A stretch of DNA of 64,000 bases, taken from Ignavibacteriota bacterium (GTDB lineage Bacteria; Bacteroidota; Ignavibacteria; Ignavibacteriales; Melioribacteraceae). Each line of letters begins with the position of its first letter. The first letter of the stretch is position 1. Positions 26,243 to 35,038 of the stretch are shown here, piece by piece. Below the pieces are notes generated by a model, which did no database searches, had not been told where the DNA came from, and worked only from the letters and a program-made list of their open reading frames with translations. The stretch covers positions 3,556,001 through 3,620,000 of the forward strand of contig JADJGF010000001.1 of the NCBI GenBank assembly GCA_016708125.1, read 5' to 3'. The translations under genes were made by a program, and so were the position numbers.

Positions 26243-26746
26243 GTATTAAATGCACGAGTACTATTACTAAATCAAAGTTATGAACCGCTTACATTATGCT
26301 CTGCAAAGAAAGCAGTTGTTTTGGTTTATTTAAGAAAAGCCGAATTGATTAGAGAAAATCCCAAATTATTGGTAAGATCTGTTTCAACATCATTGCCATG
26401 GCCAAGCGTAATTAGATTGAAAACATATATTAAAATTCCCCATAGTAATATTAATCTTACAAGAAAAAATATTTTGAGAAGAGACAATCACAAATGTGCA
26501 TATTGCGGAAGAGGAGATTTAGCATTTACAGTTGATCATGTAATTCCAAAATCAAAAGGCGGAAAAGAAACTTGGGAAAATTTGGTAACTGCATGTCTTC
26601 CTTGTAATAACAGAAAAGGTGATAGAACTCCCGATGAAGCCGAAATGAAATTAAGAGTTATCCCACACAAACCAAATCATATAATGTTTATTTTAAATTC
26701 CATAAGCAGAATTGATGAAAATTGGAAACCATATTTATTTCAATAA
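26243..26746 (+). CDS. HNH endonuclease-like protein with unresolved 5' end
   Basis: The zinc-ribbon HNH core is clear: CAYCGRGD, VDHVIPKSKGG, WENLVTACLPCNNRKGDRTP. Upstream of the first standard in-frame start (TTG 26321) the frame still encodes LNARVLLLNQSYEPLTLC, the conserved N-terminus of this common family, so 26321 is not the real start. No ATG, GTG or TTG precedes it in frame. A TTG at 26205 in frame 0 opens a short peptide ending ITV that would join LNARV if two bases of the GTGT at 26241-26244 were absent. A frameshift or sequence error is therefore suspected. The coordinate given is the start of the homologous frame. Function: uncharacterised genomic HNH protein. Confidence 0.75.
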   Translation, partial: VLNARVLLLNQSYEPLTLCSAKKAVVLVYLRKAELIRENPKLLVRSVSTSLPWPSVIRLKTYIKIPHSNINLTRKNILRRDNHKCAYCGRGDLAFTVDHVIPKSKGGKETWENLVTACLPCNNRKGDRTPDEAEMKLRVIPHKPNHIMFILNSISRIDENWKPYLFQ

Positions 26747-26760
26747 TTAGGAAAATAATT

Positions 26761-28707
26761 TTGAAGAAATTTCTTATTCTTTATATAGTTGTTGTTAGTC
26801 AAATCTTTGCTCAAACTCCTTTTACAAAAGGCATAAATTTAACTGGATGGTTCCAAGAAGAAAAAGCAACATTAATTCATTTTGGGAAATATACAAAACA
26901 AGATTTTAGAAATATTAAATCACTTGGTTGTGATGTAATCAGACTTCCAATTAATTTACACTTCATGACTGACGGAGCACCCAACTATTATTTAGATCCA
27001 ATTTTCGTTCAATTTCTTGATAGTGTTGTAACTTGGGCTGAAGAAATAAATATTAATCTAATTTTAGATAATCATTCATTTGATCCGGCTGTTAGCACGA
27101 ATCCAAATGTTGGAGAAGTCTTGATTCCGGTTTGGCAGCAAATGGCAGAACATTATAAAAATAGATCAAAATTAATTTTTTACGAAATATTAAATGAGCC
27201 AAACGGAATTTCCAGAACTATTTGGAATTCAACTCAACAAAATGTTATAAACGCAATTAGAGAAATTGATTCAGTTCATACTATAATTGTTGGAGGAACA
27301 AGCTGGAATTCATACAATGAATTAAATTATCTGCCACAATATTCGGATACAAATTTAATTTATACTTTTCACTTTTATGACCCGTTTTTATTTACTCACC
27401 AAGGTGCCAGCTGGACAAGTCCATCAATGGTTGGTTTAGCAAATGTACCATTTCCATATTCAGCCGCAGAAATGCCCGTGATGCCAACATCATTTGATGG
27501 TACTTGGGTTGAAACATCATACAATAGTTATAAGACTGACGGAACTGAGGCTAAAGTTAAAAGTCTTATAGATATTGCTGCAAATTTTCAGAAGAATAGA
27601 AATGTTCCGGTTTTCTGCGGGGAGTTTGGTGTTTTTATTTCAAATGCTGATACTAATGAAAGAGTTGAGTGGTACAGAATTGTTAGAGAATATTTAGAAG
27701 GAAAAGATATCACTTGGACAAGCTGGGATTACCAAAATGGATTTGGTTTATTCGAGAAGGGAACTGATGAACTTTTTAATTATGATTTAAATATTCCTTT
27801 GATAAAAGCGCTTGGATTTAATGAAGTTGTGCAAGAAGATTTAGTTATTCAGCCCGATTCAAACGGCTTCGATTTTTATAAAGACAAAATCGGAGGAAAT
27901 ATTACTCCTTATTTTTATCATACAACCGGCGAATTGAATTATTATGTAGATTCAGATTCGCGTGAAGGAAAATTTTCGTTCTATTGGGCAAATGCAAATC
28001 AATATGAATTTATAAATTTTAATTTTGTACCAAACAAAGATTTATCATACTTAGCTCAAAACAATTACTATTTGCATATAAGTGTAAAAGGCAATTCTCC
28101 AGGGGGAAAATTTGATTTGAGATTTATTGATACAAAAACCGATGACAAAAATGATCATCCTTGGAGGAGAAGATACACAGTAACCGAAAGTAACAGCGGG
28201 CCATGGAATAATACTTGGCATGATTTAGCAATTCCATTTTCAAATTTTGTTGAACACGGCTCTTGGGATAATAATCAATGGTATAATCCAATCGGCGCAT
28301 TTGATTGGTCGCAAGTTGATAATTTTGATATTGTTGCAGAAGATGCAAATTTACTTGGCAAAGAATTTTGGTTTGATAATATTTACATTTCTGATAATCC
28401 AGTCGGCATTAAAGAAAATAAAATCTATTCCGAATTTTCACTTTCGCAAAATTATCCGAATCCTTTTAATCCAATTACAACAATTAAATATTCAATTCCG
28501 AAAAATGTGAAAAATGAAATTCCTAATGTACATTTAATCATTTATGATATTTTGGGCAGCGAAGTTAAAACCTTAGTTAACGAAAAACAAATTCCCGGAA
28601 ATTATGAAATACAATTTGACGGAAACAAATTATCAAGCGGAGTTTACTTTTATAAAATTCAAGCTGGAACTTTTTCTGACATTAAAAAAATGATGCTGAT
28701 AAAGTGA
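26761..28707 (+). CDS. GH5 endoglucanase-like glycosidase with CBM-like and type IX sorting domains
   Basis: Start TTG 26761, after AGGAAAA and at the head of a signal peptide (FLILYIVVVSQIFAQ); a longer frame would overlap the HNH gene. The catalytic domain covers about 20-345 with acid/base E146 in LNEPNG and nucleophile E288 in FCGEFG, hence a retaining family 5 enzyme for beta-glucan or mannan. Residues about 360-550 (ending EFWFDNIYIS) look like a CBM11-type jelly roll. The last 85 (SQNYPNPFNP ... SSGVYFYKI) are a type IX sorting domain, so the product is cell-surface or released. It overlaps the next GH5 gene by 4 bp (GTGA). Confidence 0.92.
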   Translation: MKKFLILYIVVVSQIFAQTPFTKGINLTGWFQEEKATLIHFGKYTKQDFRNIKSLGCDVIRLPINLHFMTDGAPNYYLDPIFVQFLDSVVTWAEEININLILDNHSFDPAVSTNPNVGEVLIPVWQQMAEHYKNRSKLIFYEILNEPNGISRTIWNSTQQNVINAIREIDSVHTIIVGGTSWNSYNELNYLPQYSDTNLIYTFHFYDPFLFTHQGASWTSPSMVGLANVPFPYSAAEMPVMPTSFDGTWVETSYNSYKTDGTEAKVKSLIDIAANFQKNRNVPVFCGEFGVFISNADTNERVEWYRIVREYLEGKDITWTSWDYQNGFGLFEKGTDELFNYDLNIPLIKALGFNEVVQEDLVIQPDSNGFDFYKDKIGGNITPYFYHTTGELNYYVDSDSREGKFSFYWANANQYEFINFNFVPNKDLSYLAQNNYYLHISVKGNSPGGKFDLRFIDTKTDDKNDHPWRRRYTVTESNSGPWNNTWHDLAIPFSNFVEHGSWDNNQWYNPIGAFDWSQVDNFDIVAEDANLLGKEFWFDNIYISDNPVGIKENKIYSEFSLSQNYPNPFNPITTIKYSIPKNVKNEIPNVHLIIYDILGSEVKTLVNEKQIPGNYEIQFDGNKLSSGVYFYKIQAGTFSDIKKMMLIK

Positions 28708-30308
28708 GAAAAATATTTTTATTCGTTTTTATATTTCTTTTTGTGTACAATATTTATAATGGTCAAACCCAATTTACAAAAGGTGTAAATCTTACAAATT
28801 GGTTTCAAACACAAAATATTTATGAAATTAATTTTACAAAATTCACCAAAGATGATTTTATTTACTTAAAATCAATTGGCTGTAATGTAATAAGAATTCC
28901 CATCAATTTTCAGGCAATGGTTGATGTAAAAAATAATTATAAAGTTGATGATTATCTTTTATTTCTTCTCGATAAAGTCTGCGATTGGGCTGAAGAATTA
29001 AAAATAAATATTATTATCGATAATCATCCTTTTAGGAAAGATATAACTAATGAAAATTATGATAAAATTTTAATTCCGATTTGGAAAGAACTAAGCAATC
29101 ATTTTAAAAATCGTTCACATTTAATTCATTACGAAATCTTAAATGAACCGCACGGAATTTCAAATTTTAAGTGGAATAAAATTCAACAAAATGTTTTAAA
29201 TGAAACTAGGAAAATTGATACCACACATTCAGTAATTATTGGCGCAGCTAATTTCAATAGTTATAAAGATTTGGATTCTTTAACAATCTATAATGATAAA
29301 AATATTATTTACACTTTTCATTTTTATGAACCTTTTTTGTTTACGCATCAAGGTGCAAGCTGGATAAATCCATCAATGGAGAAAGTTAAAAATATTCCAT
29401 TCCCGTATAACGAAAAAAAAATGTACTTAGATAATTCTTTCTCCAAAACTTGGATTCAAAGTTTATTTAAAAGATATAAAATTGAAGGAACGGAAAATTA
29501 TTTGAATGAAATGATTGATAAAATTTCTGCATTTAAAAAGAAAAATAATGTAAAATTATTTTGCGGTGAATTCGGTGTTTTAAATTTTAATGTTAATAAA
29601 AATGATAGGAATTTTTGGCATAAATTAGTTTCAGAAAATTTTACAAAAAATGAAATACCTTGGACGGTTTGGGATTTCAACAGTGATTTTGGAATGTTCA
29701 ATTCAGACCAAGAAATAAATTTGGAACTTTTAGAATTATTGAATTATAAGCCAATAAATTATGTAAATCAAATTTTGGATAAATGTTCTATTAAAATATT
29801 TTCAGATTTTTGTGAAAATGAAGTTCAGCCAATAAAATCAACGAATTTGAAAAATATTACTTTTGCAAATGAAGATAAAACTGAAGGAGAATTTTCATTA
29901 AAATGGGAAAATGCTGAAAAATATTCAACAATTACTTTTGATTTTTCACCTGATAAAAATTTACAAAATCAAGCAAACGAAAATGCTGTTGTAAAATTTT
30001 CAATGAAATTTAGTCATGCAAATACAAGAATTGATTTGAGATTTGTTGATTCAAAAATTAATTCTTCAGATCATGCATGGAGAAAAAATTATTCTATAGA
30101 ATCTGTTAATTCAAATTCTTGGCAAAAGTTTGAAATACCATTAAATGATTTTTACGAAACTGGTTGTTATGAAAATGGGAAATGGTACAATCCGGAAAAT
30201 AAATTTGATTGGAGTGAAATCGATAAATTTGAAATTGTTGCAGAACAAGAATCATTAATTGGCAAAACTATTCTTTTGGATGAAATTGAAATTTCAATTT
30301 GTAATTAA
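28704..30308 (+). CDS. Second GH5 glycosidase, paralogue lacking the sorting domain
   Basis: Tandem duplicate of the preceding enzyme: same signal-peptide layout, the shared QFTKGVNLTNWF start, E148 in LNEPHG and E289 in FCGEFG, and the same CBM11-like C-terminal part ending LLDEIEISI. It then stops, with no linker or YPNPFNP domain. It should therefore stay in the periplasm or leave by another route, while its partner goes to the surface. It starts with GTG in a GTGA overlap. Divergence between the copies is substantial, so this is an old duplication. Confidence 0.9.
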   Translation: MRKIFLFVFIFLFVYNIYNGQTQFTKGVNLTNWFQTQNIYEINFTKFTKDDFIYLKSIGCNVIRIPINFQAMVDVKNNYKVDDYLLFLLDKVCDWAEELKINIIIDNHPFRKDITNENYDKILIPIWKELSNHFKNRSHLIHYEILNEPHGISNFKWNKIQQNVLNETRKIDTTHSVIIGAANFNSYKDLDSLTIYNDKNIIYTFHFYEPFLFTHQGASWINPSMEKVKNIPFPYNEKKMYLDNSFSKTWIQSLFKRYKIEGTENYLNEMIDKISAFKKKNNVKLFCGEFGVLNFNVNKNDRNFWHKLVSENFTKNEIPWTVWDFNSDFGMFNSDQEINLELLELLNYKPINYVNQILDKCSIKIFSDFCENEVQPIKSTNLKNITFANEDKTEGEFSLKWENAEKYSTITFDFSPDKNLQNQANENAVVKFSMKFSHANTRIDLRFVDSKINSSDHAWRKNYSIESVNSNSWQKFEIPLNDFYETGCYENGKWYNPENKFDWSEIDKFEIVAEQESLIGKTILLDEIEISICN

Positions 30309-30319
30309 TATAAATCTTT

Positions 30320-30339
30320 CTTAATCCTAATCTTAATCG
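30320..30339. repeat. TTAATC-type dispersed repeat, copy 1
   Basis: The 20-nt segment is the near-exact reverse complement (18 of 20) of 35040-35059, made of TTAATC units. It is intergenic here, 12 bp after the second GH5 gene. Confidence 0.55.
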
Positions 30340-30398
30340 TTCAAAAAACCTATAATTAACTCAAGTCAATTTTATAAAAATTTATCAAACAATTTTTG

Positions 30399-30406
30399 TA
30401 ATTTTG
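30399..30406 (+). promoter_or_regulatory. Candidate promoter -7 element for trpS
   Basis: TAATTTTG matches the Bacteroidota TAnnTTTG box and lies 36 bp before the trpS ATG; the upstream -33 position is only T-rich. It would restart transcription after the GH5 pair. Confidence 0.4.
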
Positions 30407-30442
30407 ATACTGATTTTAAAATTATTACAAAATTAACTCGTT

Positions 30443-31435
30443 ATGGAATTGGTAAATACAAAAAGAAGAATTTTAAGCGGAATGCGTCCTACCGGTAAAT
30501 TACATCTTGGACATTATGTTGGTGCGTTAGAAAATTGGGTAATACTTCAAAACGAATATTTTAGTTTTCACTTAATTGCTGATTTGCATGTTTTAACTAC
30601 TCAACTTGAAACGGATCAAATTTATCAAAATACAATTGATATGGTAATTGATTGGCTTGCCGTTGGACTTGATCCCGAAAAAGCACCGTTTTTTCGTCAA
30701 TCACAAATTAAAGAGCACACAGAATTATTTTTAATTTTTTCAATGTTAATTACAAAAGCCAGACTTGAGCGAAATCCAACTTTGAAAGATCAAGTTAGAG
30801 ATTTAAATATTGAAAATATTGTGTTTGGTCATTTAGGTTATCCGGTTTTGCAATCCGCAGATATATTATTGTATAAAGGGGAAGCTGTTCCGGTTGGTGA
30901 AGATCAAGTTCCTAATGTTGAAATCACAAGAGAAATTGCGCGAAAATTTAATAATCAATATGGTTATGTTTTTAGAGAACCAAAACCGTTGCTAACAAAA
31001 TTTTCTAGATTGGTTGGTTTGGATGGTGAAGCAAAAATGAGCAAATCTCTTGGCAACACAATTCTACTTTCTGATGAACCGCAAGAAGTAATTAATAAAT
31101 TGAAAAAAGCAAAAACCGATCCGCAGAAATTAAGAAAAAATGATCCCGGAAATCCCGATATTTGTTTAGTTTTTAGTTATCATAAAAAATTTAATGAAAC
31201 AGAAATTAATGAAATTGAAGCCGGATGCAGAAGCGGAACTTTAGGCTGTGTAGATTGTAAATTAAATTGCGCATCAAAGATGAATTTATTTTTAGAACCG
31301 ATTCTTGAAAAAAGAAAAATGTTTGAAAATAATATTTCAAAAGTTGAAGAAATAATTTTTGATGGGGAAACGAGAGCAAGAAAAGTTGCACAAGAAACAA
31401 TGCAAGAAGTTAGATCTGCAATGCATTTGGGATAA
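30443..31435 (+). CDS. trpS: Tryptophanyl-tRNA synthetase
   Basis: Class I synthetase of 330 residues. The ATP-binding HIGH signature is HLGH at 21-24 within GMRPTGKLHLGHYVGAL and the KMSKS loop at 198-202. GEDQVPNVEITREIARKFN in the middle is typical of bacterial TrpS. It starts the run trpS-scpA-scpB-rluB-lysS, with only 3 bp to scpA. Confidence 0.96.
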   Translation: MELVNTKRRILSGMRPTGKLHLGHYVGALENWVILQNEYFSFHLIADLHVLTTQLETDQIYQNTIDMVIDWLAVGLDPEKAPFFRQSQIKEHTELFLIFSMLITKARLERNPTLKDQVRDLNIENIVFGHLGYPVLQSADILLYKGEAVPVGEDQVPNVEITREIARKFNNQYGYVFREPKPLLTKFSRLVGLDGEAKMSKSLGNTILLSDEPQEVINKLKKAKTDPQKLRKNDPGNPDICLVFSYHKKFNETEINEIEAGCRSGTLGCVDCKLNCASKMNLFLEPILEKRKMFENNISKVEEIIFDGETRARKVAQETMQEVRSAMHLG

Positions 31436-31438
31436 CAA

Positions 31439-32158
31439 TTGTACAAAATAAAATTAAATACTTTTGAAGGTCCGCTTGATCTTCTTTTGTTTTTTATCCG
31501 AAGAGACGAACTGGATATTTATGATATTCCAATTTCAAGAATTACAAAGGAATTTATTGAATATTTAGGATTATTAGAAAAGTTGGATTTGGAAATTGCC
31601 GGCGATTTTTTGTTAATGGCTGCAACGCTTATGCAGATTAAGGTTAGAATGCTTCTTCCAAAAGAAATTGATGCCAAAGGAGAAGAAATTGATCCGCGCA
31701 TGGATTTGGTAAATGCACTCATTGAGTATAAAAGATATAAAGAAATGAGCGATGAATTTTCTTTTCTTGAAGCTAATCATAGAAAAGTTTCATATCGTGG
31801 AAATTTTAAAAATGATGAAGTTGAACATCAAGGCGAAATAGAAACTTTGCTTAAGAATGTTACAATTTATGATTTGATAAAAGCGTTTCAATCAGCCTTA
31901 ATGGAAAAACCTAAGCCTTTTCTGCACGAAGTAAAAAAATTAAATGTTACAATTGATGAACAAATAGATTTTATTTTATCTAAAGTAAAAGAATTTGGTA
32001 AAGTACATTTTATTGCTTTGGTAAAAGAAATGAATGAGAAAATTAGAATTGTTGTTACATTTATTGCTTTACTTGAATTAGTAAAAATGGGAAAAATAGG
32101 TTTGAATGAATCACCAAAATTTAATGATTTTGAAATTTACGCATTGAGCAATGGATAA
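31439..32158 (+). CDS. scpA: Chromosome segregation and condensation protein A
   Basis: Kleisin subunit of the SMC-ScpAB condensin. The N-terminal FEGPLDLLLFFIRRDELDIYDIPI is diagnostic, and the C-terminal winged helix (VVTFIALLELVKMGKIGL) binds SMC. 239 residues from a TTG. It overlaps scpB by 8 bp, ensuring linked synthesis. Confidence 0.95.
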   Translation: MYKIKLNTFEGPLDLLLFFIRRDELDIYDIPISRITKEFIEYLGLLEKLDLEIAGDFLLMAATLMQIKVRMLLPKEIDAKGEEIDPRMDLVNALIEYKRYKEMSDEFSFLEANHRKVSYRGNFKNDEVEHQGEIETLLKNVTIYDLIKAFQSALMEKPKPFLHEVKKLNVTIDEQIDFILSKVKEFGKVHFIALVKEMNEKIRIVVTFIALLELVKMGKIGLNESPKFNDFEIYALSNG

Positions 32159-32804
32159 CATTTATAAATCTATTATTGAATCTCTAATTTTTGCTTCGGA
32201 TGATCCAATTCCATCGCAAGAAATTATTAAAGCAATTAAGGAAATTGACGGTGATGATATTGAGATAAATATTTCCGATGTTGAAAATTCCGTAAATGAG
32301 TTAAATGAAAAATATAATAATGAAGAATCATCTTATAGAATTCTAAAAATTGCGGATGGATTTGTATTTGCAACTAAACCGGAATATGCAAAATATGTTG
32401 GATTTCTATCAACAGAAAAAAGTAAACGTAGATTAAGTCAAGCAGCACTTGAAACTTTGGCAATTGTTGCTTATAAACAGCCAATTACAAAACCGGAAAT
32501 TGAAACAATTCGCGGTGTAAATTCTGATTATATTATTAATACGCTTTTGGAAAAAAATCTCATTACAATTAAAGGTAGAGCCGATTCAATGGGAAGACCT
32601 TTGTTGTATGCAACTACAGATGAATTTCTGAAATATTTTGGTTTAAACAGAATTTCAGATTTGCCTAAGCCGAGAGAAATTGAAGAAATTGTTAAAGATG
32701 CTGATTTTATTGAACAAAAAAGAAAAATTATGATGAATGAAATTGAAGAAAATTTAGAACAAGAAATAATAGACTCGAGTGGAAATGATAACACGATTGA
32801 ATAA
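32151..32804 (+). CDS. scpB: Segregation and condensation protein B
   Basis: Two winged-helix domains, with the signature LSQAALETLAIVAYKQPITKPEIETIRGV near 96-124 and GRPLLYATTDEFLKYFGL. It dimerises and holds ScpA on SMC. 217 residues with a longer acidic tail than usual. The end overlaps the pseudouridine synthase start. Confidence 0.95.
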   Translation: MDNIYKSIIESLIFASDDPIPSQEIIKAIKEIDGDDIEINISDVENSVNELNEKYNNEESSYRILKIADGFVFATKPEYAKYVGFLSTEKSKRRLSQAALETLAIVAYKQPITKPEIETIRGVNSDYIINTLLEKNLITIKGRADSMGRPLLYATTDEFLKYFGLNRISDLPKPREIEEIVKDADFIEQKRKIMMNEIEENLEQEIIDSSGNDNTIE

Positions 32805-33489
32805 ATATTTATCGGAATGTGGAATTGCATCCCGGAGAAAATCTGATTTGCTAATTCAAGAAGGTAGAGTAAAAGTAAATGGTAAAATTGTTTTTGAACT
32901 TGGGACCAAAATTGATACAGAGCAAGATGAAGTTTCGATTGATGGTGAAAAAAGTAAAGCCCAGCGAAAAGTTTATTTTTTACTTAATAAACCTAAAGGC
33001 GTAATTACTTCAACAGATGATGAAAAAAACAGAGCTACAGTTGTTGATTTAATTAAAACCAGAGAAAAAATTTTCCCGGTTGGAAGATTAGATTTTAATA
33101 CGACTGGACTTTTAATTCTAACAAACGACGGAGATTTTTCTAATTTTATTACACATCCCAAAAATGGAATTGAAAGAGAATACGAAGTTAAACTTGATAA
33201 ACCTTTATTAAAAGAACACAGAGAAGATTTGCTAAAGGGAATTTTTATTGATTACAGAAAAAGTAAATTCGTAAAAATTTCTTTTCCAAAAGATAATAAT
33301 TTTTCAATTGTTAGAGTTGTTACTGTTGAAGGACGAAATCATTTTGTAAAAAAAATGTTTGATCATTTTGAATATAATGTAAAAGATTTAACCAGAATTA
33401 GATTCGGAAAACTTACCTTGAAAAATCTGCAAAGAGGTGAAAGCAGAATCCTTACAGAAAAAGAAATAAATTTTTTAATTAGTAAATAA
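32785..33489 (+). CDS. rluB: Ribosomal large subunit pseudouridine synthase, RluB/RsuA family
   Basis: An N-terminal S4 RNA-binding domain (RLNKYLSECGIASRRKSDLLI) is followed by the catalytic domain with GRLDFNTTGLLILTNDGDF, whose Asp attacks uridine C1'. It modifies 23S rRNA helix 69-90 region uridines (RluB type) by family precedent; RsuA or RluE specificity is possible. The ATG at 32785 is preferred to GTG 32779 as family members start at ITRLNK. It overlaps scpB by 20 bp. Confidence 0.9.
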   Translation: MITRLNKYLSECGIASRRKSDLLIQEGRVKVNGKIVFELGTKIDTEQDEVSIDGEKSKAQRKVYFLLNKPKGVITSTDDEKNRATVVDLIKTREKIFPVGRLDFNTTGLLILTNDGDFSNFITHPKNGIEREYEVKLDKPLLKEHREDLLKGIFIDYRKSKFVKISFPKDNNFSIVRVVTVEGRNHFVKKMFDHFEYNVKDLTRIRFGKLTLKNLQRGESRILTEKEINFLISK

Positions 33490-33519
33490 ATATTGAGATA
33501 TTTTATTCGGAGGAATAAA

Positions 33520-35028
33520 TTGGAAAATCAGTTTTTAGATAAAGATGTAAACACGTTGATAGCAAGAAGATTTGAAGAACTTGCAGAAATAAAAAACAAA
33601 AATGTTCGCCCATATGAATATTCATTTGACGTTGATACATATTCAGTTCAAATAAAAAATAATTTTGAAAATTTTGAAAATAAAACAGTTAAAATTGCCG
33701 GAAGACTTATGGCAATTAGAAAAATGGGAAAAGCTTCATTTGCGCAAATCCAAGATAAAGACGGAAGAATACAAATTTATTTGAAGAAAGAAGAAATCGG
33801 TGATCAATATGACATTTTCAAATTACTTGATATTGGTGATTTAGTTGGCGTTGAAGGTTTTGTGTTTAAAACTAAAACCGAAGAAATTTCAGTTCATACA
33901 AAATCTTTAACATTGCTTGCAAAATCAATTCGTCCAATTCCAATAGCAAAAGAAGTTGTTGATGAAGAAGGTAACAAGAAAATATTTGATCAATTTGCCG
34001 ATAAAGAATTACGTTATCGTCAACGTTATGTTGATTTGGTAGTTAATCCGCATATAAAAGATGTATTTGTAAAACGTTCAAAAATTATCAGCTCAATGAG
34101 AAATTTTTTAGATAAAAATGATTTTCTTGAAGTTGAAACTCCGGTTTTACAATCACTTTATGGCGGCGCTTCTGCAAAACCATTTGTAACTCATCATAAT
34201 GCATTAGATATAAAATTGTATATGAGAATTGCCGATGAACTTTATCTAAAAAGATTAATTGTCGGTGGATTTGATAGAGTTTATGAAATCTCTAAAGATT
34301 TTAGAAATGAAGGAATGGATAAAACTCACAATCCGGAATTCACAATGATGGAACTTTATGTTGCATACAAAGATTATGAATGGATGATGAAATTTGTCGA
34401 AGAAATGGTTTACCACATTGCCAACGAAGTTTTGGGAACATCGAAATTAAATATTGAGGGAAATAAAGTTGACTTCAAACCGCCGTGGAAAAGGATTTCT
34501 ATGGTTGATGAAATTAAAAAAGAAACAAATATTGATGTGCTCACAATTTCCAAAGATGATTTAGTAAAAGAAGTTAAGAAACGTGGAATTAAATTATCCG
34601 GCGGCGAAAGCAAAGGAAAATTAATTGATGAATTATTTTCAGCGGTTGTTGAACCAAAATTAATTGAACCAACTTTTGTTATGGATTATCCGGTTGAACT
34701 TTCTCCTTTGGCAAAAAAACATAGAACTCGCGAAGGACTTGTTGAAAGATTTGAAGGTTATGTTTTAGGTCGCGAAATTTGCAATGCGTTTAGCGAACTT
34801 AATGATCCGATTGATCAAAAAGAAAGATTTGAAGAACAAGTTAGATTTATGGAAGAAGGCGACGAAGAAGCGCATCAAATTGATGAAGATTACGTTAGAG
34901 CTTTAGAATACGGTATGCCGCCAACTGCCGGACTTGGAGTTGGAATTGATAGATTGACAATGTTATTAACAAATCAACCATCAATTAGAGACGTAATTTT
35001 ATTTCCGCAAATGAGACCGGAAAAATAA
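33520..35028 (+). CDS. lysS: Lysyl-tRNA synthetase, class II
   Basis: About 502 residues. The TTG at 33520 is chosen because GGAGG (33509-33513) lies 6 bases before it; the frame itself opens at 33493. The OB-fold (VKIAGRLMAIRKMGKASFAQIQDKDG) precedes the class II core with motif 2 (VYEISKDFRNEGMDKTHNPEFTMME) and motif 3 (GLGVGIDRLTMLL). PYEY near the N-terminus is usual. Confidence 0.96.
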   Translation: MENQFLDKDVNTLIARRFEELAEIKNKNVRPYEYSFDVDTYSVQIKNNFENFENKTVKIAGRLMAIRKMGKASFAQIQDKDGRIQIYLKKEEIGDQYDIFKLLDIGDLVGVEGFVFKTKTEEISVHTKSLTLLAKSIRPIPIAKEVVDEEGNKKIFDQFADKELRYRQRYVDLVVNPHIKDVFVKRSKIISSMRNFLDKNDFLEVETPVLQSLYGGASAKPFVTHHNALDIKLYMRIADELYLKRLIVGGFDRVYEISKDFRNEGMDKTHNPEFTMMELYVAYKDYEWMMKFVEEMVYHIANEVLGTSKLNIEGNKVDFKPPWKRISMVDEIKKETNIDVLTISKDDLVKEVKKRGIKLSGGESKGKLIDELFSAVVEPKLIEPTFVMDYPVELSPLAKKHRTREGLVERFEGYVLGREICNAFSELNDPIDQKERFEEQVRFMEEGDEEAHQIDEDYVRALEYGMPPTAGLGVGIDRLTMLLTNQPSIRDVILFPQMRPEK

Positions 35029-35038
35029 TTTTTAAAAG

